From Adlercreutzia hattorii (lineage in GTDB: Bacteria > Actinomycetota > Coriobacteriia > Coriobacteriales > Eggerthellaceae): a DNA stretch of 64,000 bases. The stretch covers positions 853,001 through 917,000 of the forward strand of contig NZ_AP022829.1 in the NCBI RefSeq assembly GCF_011405655.1, read 5' to 3'. The notes under the pieces were generated by a model that saw only the letters and a program-made list of their open reading frames with translations, had not been told where the DNA came from and searched no databases. The first letter of the stretch is position 1; each line of letters begins with the position of its first letter. This document shows positions 44,819 to 52,457 of this stretch, one piece after another. A program made the position numbers and the translations under genes.

Positions 44819-45463
44819 ATGGAATCAACGAAGACGCGCAGCGAGGCGACCCAGCGAACGCGGTCGGTGGTCTTTGTCGGCTTGACCATCGCCATCATGG
44901 CGGTATCGGCCTGGGTGGTCGTGCCCTTGGGCCCCATTCCCTTCACGCTGCAGATGTTCGCCATCACGTTTGCCATAGTGGTGCTGAGTCCCAAGGAGGC
45001 CATTGCGGCCATCACGGGCTACTTGCTGCTGGGTGCGGTGGGGGTGCCCGTGTTCTCGGGCATGCGCGGTGGAATCGGTGTTCTGGCCGGGCCGACGGGC
45101 GGCTTTCTGTGGGGATACCTCTTCGGCGTGGCGGCTGCCGCGCTGTTTTTGCACGCAGTGCGCACGAGGCTCGGTATGGCCGGCGGCAAGAATGCGCCGC
45201 GGCTCACTCGCGCGGAGAAGACGGCCATGACGCCGCTCCAGCGCGCGGGTGCGTTTCTGCGCAGCTTCGGGGTAGAGATTATCGCCGGCATCATCTTCAC
45301 GGTCATCGCTTACGTGTGCGGGTGCGCCCAGTACATGGTGGTGGGGCACGTAGATCTGGCCACGGCGTTCCTCACGGCGGTGGCGCCGTTCATGGTCGTT
45401 GACCTCTGCAAGATCGTGGCCGCCGTCATCTGCGCCGACGCCGTCCGCGTCGCCGTGCGGTAG
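44819..45463 (+). CDS. bioY: Biotin transporter BioY
   Basis: 214 residues, six membrane helices. Substrate-binding component of the ECF-type biotin uptake system: VPLGPIPFTLQMFAITFAIV, KEAIAAITGYLLLGAVGVPV, GPTGGFLWGY and the C-terminal FMVVDLCKIVAAV are BioY signatures. Works alone or with the ECF energy module (ecfAA'T), not found in this window. Start at ATG 44819 after GGAAGGAG; an ATG at 44789 in the same frame lacks a ribosome site. Near birA, which uses the imported biotin. Confidence 0.93.
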   Translation: MESTKTRSEATQRTRSVVFVGLTIAIMAVSAWVVVPLGPIPFTLQMFAITFAIVVLSPKEAIAAITGYLLLGAVGVPVFSGMRGGIGVLAGPTGGFLWGYLFGVAAAALFLHAVRTRLGMAGGKNAPRLTRAEKTAMTPLQRAGAFLRSFGVEIIAGIIFTVIAYVCGCAQYMVVGHVDLATAFLTAVAPFMVVDLCKIVAAVICADAVRVAVR

Positions 45464-45491
45464 GCGTCTCGTCGCTGCTAAATCCTCGAGC

Positions 45492-45617
45492 AAATGCCAG
45501 TTGGGCCCCGAAATGGTCGTCCGGGTGTTGCCATAACGGGGCCGAACTGGCATTTGCTTGCCATTTCACCCCTTAACGGGCATCGCAGCACGCCATAACG
45601 GGGCCGAACTGGCATTT
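45492..45617. repeat. Cluster B of the 25-bp repeat (four copies)
   Basis: Copies at 45492-45516 (+), 45531-45555 (-), 45561-45585 (-) and 45593-45617 (-) fit the same 25-base unit as cluster A (ATGCCAGTT-N7-GAAATGG; two of the copies have GTTATGG and one ATGCCCGTT). The second and fourth are identical. The first pairs with either of them as a hairpin. Gaps are 14, 5 and 7 bases. Confidence 0.8.
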
Positions 45618-45651
45618 ACCCTTAGAAAACGGTCGGTAGAAACCCGTCGCT

Positions 45652-45685
45652 AAAAGGGAAGGCTCCCGCTCGGGAGCCTTCCCTT
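45652..45685 (-). terminator. Intrinsic terminator of the response regulator gene
   Basis: Perfect 14-bp stem (45654-45667 with 45672-45685, arm AAGGGAAGGCTCCC, four-base loop). On the minus strand the stem is followed by TTTTAGC (45655 down), fitting the gene that ends at 45714. Confidence 0.85.
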
Positions 45686-45713
45686 CATGGGAGCAGATTT
45701 CTCGCGAGTTGGC

Positions 45714-46409
45714 TTACGCCTTGAAGCGGTAGCCGTAGCCGCGTACCGTTTCCACGAGGGCCGGATCGTAGCCGGCGGCGTGAATCTTGTCACGCAGACG
45801 CTTGATGTGGGTGTCCACCGTCTTGGTCTCGGTGAGGTACTCCCAGCCCCAGGCGTCGCGAAGCAGATCCTCGCGGGAGACCACCTTGCCGGCGTTCTTC
45901 ATGAGCGAGGCCAGAAGCTCGAACTCGCGGGGCGTCAGGTCGATCTCGCCGTGGTCGCCGGCGGCAGTGTGGGCGTCCTCATCCAGCGTGATGCCCGAAG
46001 CGGTGATGGAATTGCTCGCGCCGGGGAACTCGCCGCCCTGGCCGCGGCGCAGAAGCGCGCGGACGCGGGCGATCAACTCGCGCACGCCGAAGGGCTTGGC
46101 GAGATAGTCGTCGCCGCCGATTTCCAAGCCGACGACTTTGTCCAGCTCGGTGTCGCGGGCGGAAAGGAACAGCACGGGGGCCGTGGTCTTCGAACGCAGC
46201 CGACGGCACAGCTCGTAGCCGTCCATGCCCGGCAGCATGATATCCAAGATAAACAGATCATAGTTGTTGGCGCTTGCCAACGCGAAGGCGTCCTCGCCGT
46301 TGTCGACGACGTCGGTCTCGTAGCCCTCCTTTTTCAACGCGTAGCTGACGAATTCGGTGATGGAAGGCTCGTCGTCAACGACAAGGATGCGGCTCGGTGT
46401 CTCTATCAT
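45714..46409 (-). CDS. OmpR/PhoB-family response regulator, no kinase gene beside it
   Basis: 231 residues. Receiver domain with acidic pair Asp12-Asp13, phospho-acceptor Asp56 (FILDIMLPGMDG) and switch Lys in YLAKPFGV; C-terminal winged helix with the OmpR signature LTPREFELLASLMKNAGKVV and TKTVDTHIKRLRDKI. A DNA-binding activator/repressor. No histidine kinase lies on either side, so it is orphaned locally. Start at the ATG complementary to 46407-46409 behind AAAGGC. The dyad TCGTC-N5-GACGA (46425-46439) upstream might be an autoregulatory site (inference). Confidence 0.93.
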   Translation of the reverse strand: MIETPSRILVVDDEPSITEFVSYALKKEGYETDVVDNGEDAFALASANNYDLFILDIMLPGMDGYELCRRLRSKTTAPVLFLSARDTELDKVVGLEIGGDDYLAKPFGVRELIARVRALLRRGQGGEFPGASNSITASGITLDEDAHTAAGDHGEIDLTPREFELLASLMKNAGKVVSREDLLRDAWGWEYLTETKTVDTHIKRLRDKIHAAGYDPALVETVRGYGYRFKA

Positions 46410-46545
46410 GGTCTTGCCTTTCTCTCGTCATATCGACGAATGCCCGTCGGGGGCATATCGTTGAGACATTGCTATAATCTCTCATGTGCTAACTATACGC
46501 AAATAAGCCCGCAGGGCCGGAAAACTGAGGAAGATTGTCATAATT
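46410..46545. promoter_or_regulatory. Divergent promoter region, response regulator / coaX
   Basis: A perfect -10 TATAAT at 46473-46478 points to coaX; no good -35 is seen. On the other side are the dyad TCGTC-N5-GACGA (46425-46439) and two CATATCG direct repeats (46429-46435, 46454-46460). Confidence 0.45.
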
Positions 46546-47316
46546 ATGTTACTTGCTATTGACATCGGTAACACCCATACCGTAATCGGGGTCTACGCGG
46601 GGGATTCTCTGCGCGCGATGTGGCGAATCGCCACCAATCGGAAGGCGGCGGCCGACGAGCTGCGCATCGTCTTCTCCACGTTGTTTTCCCTCGAGGGCCT
46701 CGATCTTTCCCAGGTGCGCGCCTCGGCGGTCGCCTCGGTGGTGCCCCAGCTGACCAAGGCCTGGATGCAGGCGATCAAGGATGCCACCGGCGCGCTCTCG
46801 CTGGTGTGCAACGCCGAGACGGCCGCCGGGCTCTTCGACGCCGATTACCCCAACCCCCGCGAGATCGGTGCCGACCGGGTGGCCGACGCGGTGGCGGCCC
46901 GGGCGCTTTACGGGGCGCCGGTGGTGGTGGTCGATTTCGGCACCGCCACCAACATCGAGGTCGTCGATCGCGACGGCCGCTTCCGCGGTGGCGTTATCGC
47001 GCCGGGCGTGCAGACTTCGGCCAACGCGCTGTTCACTCACGGCGCTCAGCTGCCGGACATCGCGCTGGTGGCACCGCCGGCGGTCATCGGCACCAATACG
47101 GTGGAGGCCATCCAGTCGGGCATCATGCTGGGGGAGGCCGATCGCGTGGACGGCCTGGTGCGCCGCATCTTCGACCAGCTGGGCTATTCGGCGAAGGTCA
47201 TCGCCACGGGCGGTTTGGCGCCGGTCGTCGAGCGCTACTCGAGCACCATCGACGAGGTGAACACCGAGCTGACGCTGGAAGGCCTGCGCCTTATCGCCGA
47301 TCGCGCCTACCGCTAG
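46546..47316 (+). CDS. coaX: Type III pantothenate kinase
   Basis: 256 residues of the ASKHA fold. First motif LLAIDIGNTHTVIGVYAG, then GADRVADAVAARALYG and VVVDFGTATNIEVVD, and GVIAPGVQTSANALF, all diagnostic for CoaX. Phosphorylates pantothenate, first step to coenzyme A; CoaX types are not feedback-inhibited by CoA and often need a monovalent cation. Start ATG 46546 with GAGGAAG upstream. Confidence 0.94.
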   Translation: MLLAIDIGNTHTVIGVYAGDSLRAMWRIATNRKAAADELRIVFSTLFSLEGLDLSQVRASAVASVVPQLTKAWMQAIKDATGALSLVCNAETAAGLFDADYPNPREIGADRVADAVAARALYGAPVVVVDFGTATNIEVVDRDGRFRGGVIAPGVQTSANALFTHGAQLPDIALVAPPAVIGTNTVEAIQSGIMLGEADRVDGLVRRIFDQLGYSAKVIATGGLAPVVERYSSTIDEVNTELTLEGLRLIADRAYR

Positions 47317-47529
47317 GGGCTGTTGGGCGCGGATGCCTTCGGGAATCCCCGCAATGAGGGGAAGTTGCGCCCTTTGGGGATAGAGGGGCGACGGGGCGCG
47401 GCCGCATCGCTAGAATGGGAGCGTCAGCGTTTGGTCGGCAGGACGATTCCTTCCGCCGGCGCTGCGCCATCTATCGATGAGGCTGCCAGGTACGCCTGCG
47501 CGCCGCGACATGAGAAAGAAGGGCCCGAC

Positions 47530-49218
47530 GTGTTGACCGACATTGAAATTGCCCAGGCGACCGAACCGAAACCTATTGGCGAGATCGCTGCCATTGCCGG
47601 CGTCGACGAAAAGTACCTTGAGCTGTACGGAAACTACAAGGCGAAGGTCGATTACAACCTGCTGCGCGAGGATGAGCACGCCCCGGGCAAGCTCATCCTG
47701 GTGACCGCAATCAATCCCACGCCGGCCGGAGAGGGCAAGACCACCACGACGGTGGGCCTGGCCGATGCGCTTTCGCTGCGCGGCAAGAACGTGGTCGTGG
47801 CGCTGCGCGAGCCGTCGCTCGGCCCGGTGTTCGGTATCAAGGGCGGTGCGGCCGGTGGCGGCTACGCCCAGGTTATTCCCATGGAAGACATCAACCTGCA
47901 TTTCACCGGCGACTTCCACGCCATCGGCGCAGCCAACAACCTTCTCGCGGCGCTTCTCGACGCGCACATCCAGAACGGCAACGAGCTCGGCATCGATGTG
48001 CGCAAGATCACCTGGAAACGCGTGGTCGACATGAACGACCGCCAGCTGCGCCACATCGTGGACGGCCTCGGCGGCAAAGCCCACGGCGTGCCCCGCGAGG
48101 ACGGCTTCGACATCACCGTGGCCTCGGAGGTCATGGCCATCTTCTGTCTGGCCACCTCCATCACCGACCTGAAGGAGCGCCTGGGCCGCATCGTGGTGGG
48201 CTACACCTACGACGACAAACCGGTCACGGCCCACGATCTGAAGGCCGAAGGCGCCATGGCCGCGCTGCTGAAGGACGCCCTGAAGCCGAACCTCGTGCAG
48301 ACGCTGGAGGGTACCCCGGCCTTCGTCCACGGCGGTCCCTTCGCCAACATCGCCCACGGCTGCAACTCCATCATGGCCACGCGCATGGCCATGGCGCTCG
48401 GCGACTACTGCGTCACCGAGGCTGGTTTTGGCGCCGATCTGGGCGCGGAGAAGTTCCTCGACATCAAGTGCCGCCTCGCCGGCCTTAAGCCCGATGCGGT
48501 GGTGGTCGTCGCCACGGTGCGCGCGCTGAAGAACCACGGCGGCGTGGCCAAGGCCGATCTCAACGAGGAGAACCTGGAGGCGCTGGAGGCGGGCCTGCCG
48601 AATTTGCTGCAGCACGTGGAGAACATCACCAACGTGTACAACCTGCCCTGCGTGGTGGCCATCAACGCCTTCCCGACCGACACGAAGGCCGAGCTCGACC
48701 TCGTGGAGGCGAAGTGCCGCGAGCTGGGCGTGAACGTGGCTTTGTCCGAGGTGTGGGCGCGCGGTGGCGAGGGCGGCCTGGCCCTGGCCGATGAGGTGGT
48801 GGCCTTGTGTGAGAACGGGGATGAGGCCGGTCGCTCTGCGGAGACCTTCACGTTCTCCTACGAGGACGACCTCTCTATCGCTGAGAAGATCGAGGCCATC
48901 GCCAAGCGCGTCTACCATGCCGACGGCGTGGTGTTCGAGCCCGCGGCGCAGAAGGAGATCGCGCAGCTGGAGGCCCTGGGCTTCGGAGAGATGCCCGTGT
49001 GCATGGCCAAGACCCAGTACTCGTTCTCGGACGACGCCACCAAGCTGGGCGCTCCCCGCGATTTCCAGATCACGGTGCGCCAGGTGAAGGTGTCCGCTGG
49101 CGCCGGCTTCATCGTGGCGCTCACCGGCTCCATCATGACCATGCCTGGCTTGGGGAAGGCCCCCGCCGCCCATAAGATCGATGTGATGGAAGACGGCACG
49201 ATCACGGGGTTGTTCTAG
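47530..49218 (+). CDS. fhs: Formate-tetrahydrofolate ligase
   Basis: 562 residues, matching the usual ~556. P-loop region [56 protein letters not shown], then [13 protein letters not shown] and [11 protein letters not shown] are strongly conserved Fhs segments. Makes 10-formyl-THF from formate, THF and ATP, and can run in reverse. Start chosen at GTG 47530 (the TTG three bases on is also possible), with AAAGAAGGG upstream; the open frame continues 69 codons further but without family similarity. Followed by fchA and folD, a complete path to methylene-THF. Confidence 0.96.
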   Translation: MLTDIEIAQATEPKPIGEIAAIAGVDEKYLELYGNYKAKVDYNLLREDEHAPGKLILVTAINPTPAGEGKTTTTVGLADALSLRGKNVVVALREPSLGPVFGIKGGAAGGGYAQVIPMEDINLHFTGDFHAIGAANNLLAALLDAHIQNGNELGIDVRKITWKRVVDMNDRQLRHIVDGLGGKAHGVPREDGFDITVASEVMAIFCLATSITDLKERLGRIVVGYTYDDKPVTAHDLKAEGAMAALLKDALKPNLVQTLEGTPAFVHGGPFANIAHGCNSIMATRMAMALGDYCVTEAGFGADLGAEKFLDIKCRLAGLKPDAVVVVATVRALKNHGGVAKADLNEENLEALEAGLPNLLQHVENITNVYNLPCVVAINAFPTDTKAELDLVEAKCRELGVNVALSEVWARGGEGGLALADEVVALCENGDEAGRSAETFTFSYEDDLSIAEKIEAIAKRVYHADGVVFEPAAQKEIAQLEALGFGEMPVCMAKTQYSFSDDATKLGAPRDFQITVRQVKVSAGAGFIVALTGSIMTMPGLGKAPAAHKIDVMEDGTITGLF

Positions 49219-49388
49219 CATTTACGTAGTTGTCCGGGCTCGGACTCGGAGCGGAAGTGCCGTGCTCAAACAACATTGAAGTGCACCGTCGGAGTTCTGC
49301 TCCGGACGTGCTTCGTGCACTTCAATGAACTGCGCGCGGCACCACCGCACCGAGTCCGAGCCCTGCTTTTTCGGAAAGAAGGGTTTGC
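49219..49388. other. 170-base fhs-fchA spacer with a long hairpin
   Basis: Contains the 128-bp inverted repeat 49236-49363, a T-run directly after it, and AAGAAGGG (the fchA ribosome site). Unusually long for adjacent genes in one pathway. Confidence 0.6.
49236..49363 (+). repeat. 128-bp near-perfect inverted repeat between fhs and fchA
   Basis: Outer arms GGGCTCGGACTCGG (49236-49249) / CCGAGTCCGAGCCC (49350-49363), a matching middle part, and inner arms ATTGAAGTGCAC (49275-49286) / GTGCACTTCAAT (49315-49326) around a small GC hairpin (49287-49314). On the + strand the outer stem is followed by TGCTTTTTCGG, so it can act as a large intrinsic terminator or attenuator. It may also be an inserted palindromic element. 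Confidence 0.7.
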
Positions 49389-50003
49389 GTGGTCGATACC
49401 GAGTTTGTGGAGGCGCTGGCTTCAAAGGCCCCGACTCCCGGTGGAGGCGGGGCCTCGGCCTATGCGGGGGCGCTTGCGTCGGCGCTGGCTTCCATGGTGG
49501 GCAACCTCACCGTGGGCAAGAAGAAGTACGCCGATGTCGAGGAGCGGATGCGGGCCGAGCTCGTCGAGCTGGACGACACGCGGGCGCACCTGCTGTCGCT
49601 CATCGACGAGGACGCTCGCGCCTTCGAACCCCTCGCTGCCGCTTACGGGATGCCCAAGGACACCGATGCTGAGCGCGCGGCCCAGAGCGCGGCGCTGCAG
49701 CAGGCGCTTGTGGGCGCTTGCGAGGTGCCGCTTGAGATCATGGCCTGCTGCCTGCAGGTCATCGAGTCCTGCGTGTTCGTGGCCCGGCACGGCTCGGTGC
49801 TGGCTCTCTCGGATGCCGGGGCGGCCGCCGTGCTCGCCAAAGCAGCGCTTATGGCGGCGAGCCTGAACGTGGTCATCAACATCGGCTCCATGGATGATGT
49901 CGAGCGGGCCGACGGCTACCGCAATCAGATGGAGGACCTTCTCGCCGCAGGGGGCGCCATGGCCGATGAGGTGTACGCCGATGTCGTGAAGAGGCTTAGC
50001 TGA
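49389..50003 (+). CDS. Cyclodeaminase/cyclohydrolase family protein (FchA-like)
   Basis: 204 residues, all-helical. N-terminus FVEALASKAPTPGGGGASAYA is the signature of formiminotetrahydrofolate cyclodeaminase/methenyl-THF cyclohydrolase; the Ala/Gly-rich helices AGALASALASMVGNLTVGKK follow. It converts 5,10-methenyl-THF to or from 10-formyl- or formimino-THF. No histidine degradation genes are near, while fhs and folD flank it, so the cyclohydrolase role is likelier. Start GTG 49389 after AAGAAGGG. The stop overlaps folD by one base. Confidence 0.88.
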   Translation: MVDTEFVEALASKAPTPGGGGASAYAGALASALASMVGNLTVGKKKYADVEERMRAELVELDDTRAHLLSLIDEDARAFEPLAAAYGMPKDTDAERAAQSAALQQALVGACEVPLEIMACCLQVIESCVFVARHGSVLALSDAGAAAVLAKAALMAASLNVVINIGSMDDVERADGYRNQMEDLLAAGGAMADEVYADVVKRLS

Positions 50004-50866
50004 TGGCGAGGATTCTGTACGGCAAGGAAGTATCCTCGGCCCTATGGGAGCGCCTGCTGCCTCGCATCGACCGCTTGCGGGCGCACGGCGTGGCGCCGAC
50101 GCTCGCCATTGTGCGCGTGGGGGAGCGGCCCGACGATTTGTCCTACGAGCGCACCTGCGCCCGCCAAGCCGATCTCCATGGCATTGCCGTGCGCCGCTTC
50201 GTGCTGCCAACGGAGGCGACGCAGGCTGAGCTGGAAGCGGTCATCGATGCCGTGAACGCCGATCCGCGCATCCACGGCTGCCTTATGTTCCGTCCGCTTC
50301 CGCCGCAGATGGACGAGCGCGCCGTGTGCGATCGCCTGTCCCCGGCCAAAGATATCGACGGCATCGGGTCGGCGTCTCTCGCCGGCGTGTTCGCCGACAC
50401 GGGCGAGGGCTTCCCGCCCGCTACGGCCCAGGCGTGTCTGGAAACGCTCGATTTCTACGACATTCCCGTTGCGGGCAAGCGCGTGGTGGTGCTCGGGCGC
50501 AGCCTCGTGATCGGCCGACCGGTGGCTATGATGCTGCTCGCGCGCCACGCCACGGTGACGCTGGCCCATTCCCGCACGGCGGACGTGGCCGCCCATACCC
50601 GCGAGGCCGACATCGTCGTGTGCGCCACGGGGCGTGCGCGGGCGTATGGGGCCGAGTACTTCTCGCCGGGCCAGACGGTTCTCGACGTCGGCATCAACTT
50701 CGACGAAGCAGGGAACCTGTGCGGCGACGTCGACTTCAACGCCGTCGCTTCCGTGCTCGGCGAGGACGGTGCCATCACACCGGTGCCCCGGGGCCTCGGC
50801 GGGGTGACCACGAGCGTCACCATGGCCCACGTCGTGCGCGCCGCCGAGGTCGCGCTGCGACGCTAG
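50003..50866 (+). CDS. folD: FolD-type methylene-THF dehydrogenase (cyclohydrolase in doubt)
   Basis: 287 residues. The N-terminal catalytic domain has VGERPDDLSYERT and FRPLPPQMDE; the conserved SPAKDIDGI segment follows, and the NAD(P)-binding domain has VVVLGRSLVIGRPVAMMLL and the C-terminal PVPRGLGGVTTSVTMAHVV. The Tyr-x-x-x-Lys motif of bifunctional FolD reads Tyr48-E-R-T-Cys52 here, so the catalytic Lys needed for cyclohydrolase is not at its usual place. Function with the adjacent FchA-like protein would make up for this (inference). Start ATG 50003 in the TGATG overlap with fchA. Confidence 0.9.
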   Translation: MARILYGKEVSSALWERLLPRIDRLRAHGVAPTLAIVRVGERPDDLSYERTCARQADLHGIAVRRFVLPTEATQAELEAVIDAVNADPRIHGCLMFRPLPPQMDERAVCDRLSPAKDIDGIGSASLAGVFADTGEGFPPATAQACLETLDFYDIPVAGKRVVVLGRSLVIGRPVAMMLLARHATVTLAHSRTADVAAHTREADIVVCATGRARAYGAEYFSPGQTVLDVGINFDEAGNLCGDVDFNAVASVLGEDGAITPVPRGLGGVTTSVTMAHVVRAAEVALRR

Positions 50867-50914
50867 CCGCTCATCGATTCCGCGGCCGCCCCCGCGGGCT
50901 CGTCCGGCAACGGG

Positions 50915-50920
50915 TATAAT
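50915..50920 (+). promoter_or_regulatory. Consensus -10 hexamer before the membrane LuxR gene
   Basis: TATAAT preceded by GGG, 59 bases upstream of the TTG start; no matching -35, suggesting dependence on an activator or an extended -10. Confidence 0.45.
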
Positions 50921-50978
50921 GGAGGCGGCCCATCGCGGCCGTTTCCGCCAATAGCGTCGTTTCCAAGGAGGGGGAGGG

Positions 50979-52418
50979 TTGGAGAAGCACCGCATCGCAT
51001 TGCTCGCGCTGGCCTACGCCTGCTTTTGGTCGCTGTTCGTGCTGTTCCCCTACCCGGCGAACGTGCTGCCCGAGTCCCATGCCTCCTACGTCGCAGGCCC
51101 CGTCTTCGCCAGCAACCTCATCACGCTCGTCACCATGGCCCTTATGGGTGGGGTGCTCGTGGTGTTTCGCGACAGCCTGGCCGAACGGGTGGCCGGCAGC
51201 ACGGCGGCCATCGTCGGGTCCGGCGCCTTGCTGCTCGCCTGCGCGGCCGCGCTCGTTGCCAGCGCCGATGCCGGAGCGGTCCCGCGTTGGATGATGGCTG
51301 CCTACCCCGCCATCATGGCGCTTTACGGCGTAGTGGTTGCCCTGGCCCTCGCGGCGGCATCGCGGCGCTTGACCCCTCGGGACAACGCCGTCGTGCTTGC
51401 CCTTTCCCTGCTCCTGTCGTTCCTAATCGGCGAGGCCATCGTGGCGCTTACGGATCCCCTGCCCACCGGCGACATCTCAAACCCCCTCATGTTCGCCCTG
51501 AGCGGTATCTTCCTGGTGATTCTCGGCCGCTTTGGCTGCGATGCCCCCAAAGCACCGCTTCCGTCCCGCCTCGCGCCGTCCCTTTCGGGGCGCGCCGCCG
51601 TGCCCGCGACGGCCATTCTGCTTTGCTACCTACTGGGAAGCGGGGCGTTCATGAGCCTCTCGTCGGTGGCTCGGGGCGAGACCTGGTTTTCCGATGGATG
51701 GATTCACTGTGCCTTCGCCCTCGTGCTCTATCCGGCCTTCTGCCTCTTCACCCTCGCCGCATGGCGGCAGCGGCGCGCGGCCTTTCCGTGGCTCGGCTTC
51801 TTCATCCTCTGCATCGCCTGTCTCTACTGCACCGCCCTGCTCTACTCGCCGTTGGCTGTGCTGTGCCGGGCCTTGATCCTGTCAAGTCGCCCCATGGCCA
51901 TCACGCTGCTGTGGGTGGCGGTTCAAGAGGGCATGGGAGCGCGGGACCTCCCTTGGTGGCTGGCTGCGGTCGCTGCGCCCATGCTCATCGTGGCCGTCGA
52001 CTGCGCCATCCATACCGTCGGGCTTATCGGGCTCTCTCCCGGACAGATGGACTCGGTGGTCAACGCCGTCATGCTCGTCACGGCCTTCGCCATGACGCTG
52101 GGGATGCTCTGGTTCGTGCGCCTGCGCCCTGACGACGCCGAGCCCGCAAGCTCCGAATGCGCTGCGGGCGCCGCCGATGTATCGGAGATTCTCGCCGCCA
52201 TGGCCGATGCCCATGGGCTGAGCGAGCGGGAGGGGGAGGTGCTCGGGCTGCTCTATCGCGGCAACACCCAGAAAAAGATCGCCGAGCGCCTGTTCCTTTC
52301 GGTGAGCAGCGTACAGACCTACGCGAAGAGCCTCTATCGGAAGCTCGGCGTGCACTCGCGCCAGGAGCTGATCGACATGGTTAACGAGGCCGCGAATGGA
52401 AACGACCGGGCCCGCTGA
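50979..52418 (+). CDS. Membrane-bound LuxR-family regulator (second copy)
   Basis: 479 residues. About 12 hydrophobic segments occupy residues 1-380; the C-terminus is a LuxR/FixJ helix-turn-helix (LSEREGEVLGLLYRGNTQKK, SSVQTYAKSLYRKLGVHSR). Same architecture as the regulator at 13467 and with the same tail-to-tail orientation to a Tat flavoprotein gene, its likely target (inference). Start is TTG 50979 with AAGGAGGGGGAGGG just upstream. A hairpin overlaps the stop codon (52404-52429). Confidence 0.88.
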   Translation: MEKHRIALLALAYACFWSLFVLFPYPANVLPESHASYVAGPVFASNLITLVTMALMGGVLVVFRDSLAERVAGSTAAIVGSGALLLACAAALVASADAGAVPRWMMAAYPAIMALYGVVVALALAAASRRLTPRDNAVVLALSLLLSFLIGEAIVALTDPLPTGDISNPLMFALSGIFLVILGRFGCDAPKAPLPSRLAPSLSGRAAVPATAILLCYLLGSGAFMSLSSVARGETWFSDGWIHCAFALVLYPAFCLFTLAAWRQRRAAFPWLGFFILCIACLYCTALLYSPLAVLCRALILSSRPMAITLLWVAVQEGMGARDLPWWLAAVAAPMLIVAVDCAIHTVGLIGLSPGQMDSVVNAVMLVTAFAMTLGMLWFVRLRPDDAEPASSECAAGAADVSEILAAMADAHGLSEREGEVLGLLYRGNTQKKIAERLFLSVSSVQTYAKSLYRKLGVHSRQELIDMVNEAANGNDRAR

Positions 52419-52429
52419 GGGGCCCGGTC
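52404..52429 (+). terminator. GC hairpin spanning the luxR stop codon
   Basis: GACCGGGCCC (52404-52413) pairs with GGGCCCGGTC (52420-52429); the TGA stop is in the loop. No T-run, so perhaps a stability element or factor-dependent terminator between convergent genes. Confidence 0.5.
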
Positions 52430-52457
52430 GCAAAGGGAGGGACGAGGGGTTCTTGGC

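Larger units (their letters stand above)
45464..45713. other. 250-base gap with 25-bp repeat cluster B and a terminator
   Basis: Between convergent bioY and the response regulator. Occupied by the repeats 45492-45617 and the terminator 45652-45685; nothing else seen. Confidence 0.6.

Noticed and set aside
45492-45617. CRISPR array
   Set aside because: Same reason; three of four units are inverted relative to the first and the gaps are 5-14 bases.
47317-47529. THF riboswitch before fhs
   Set aside because: I could not find the conserved helices; the segment looks like a GC-rich spacer with an open frame.
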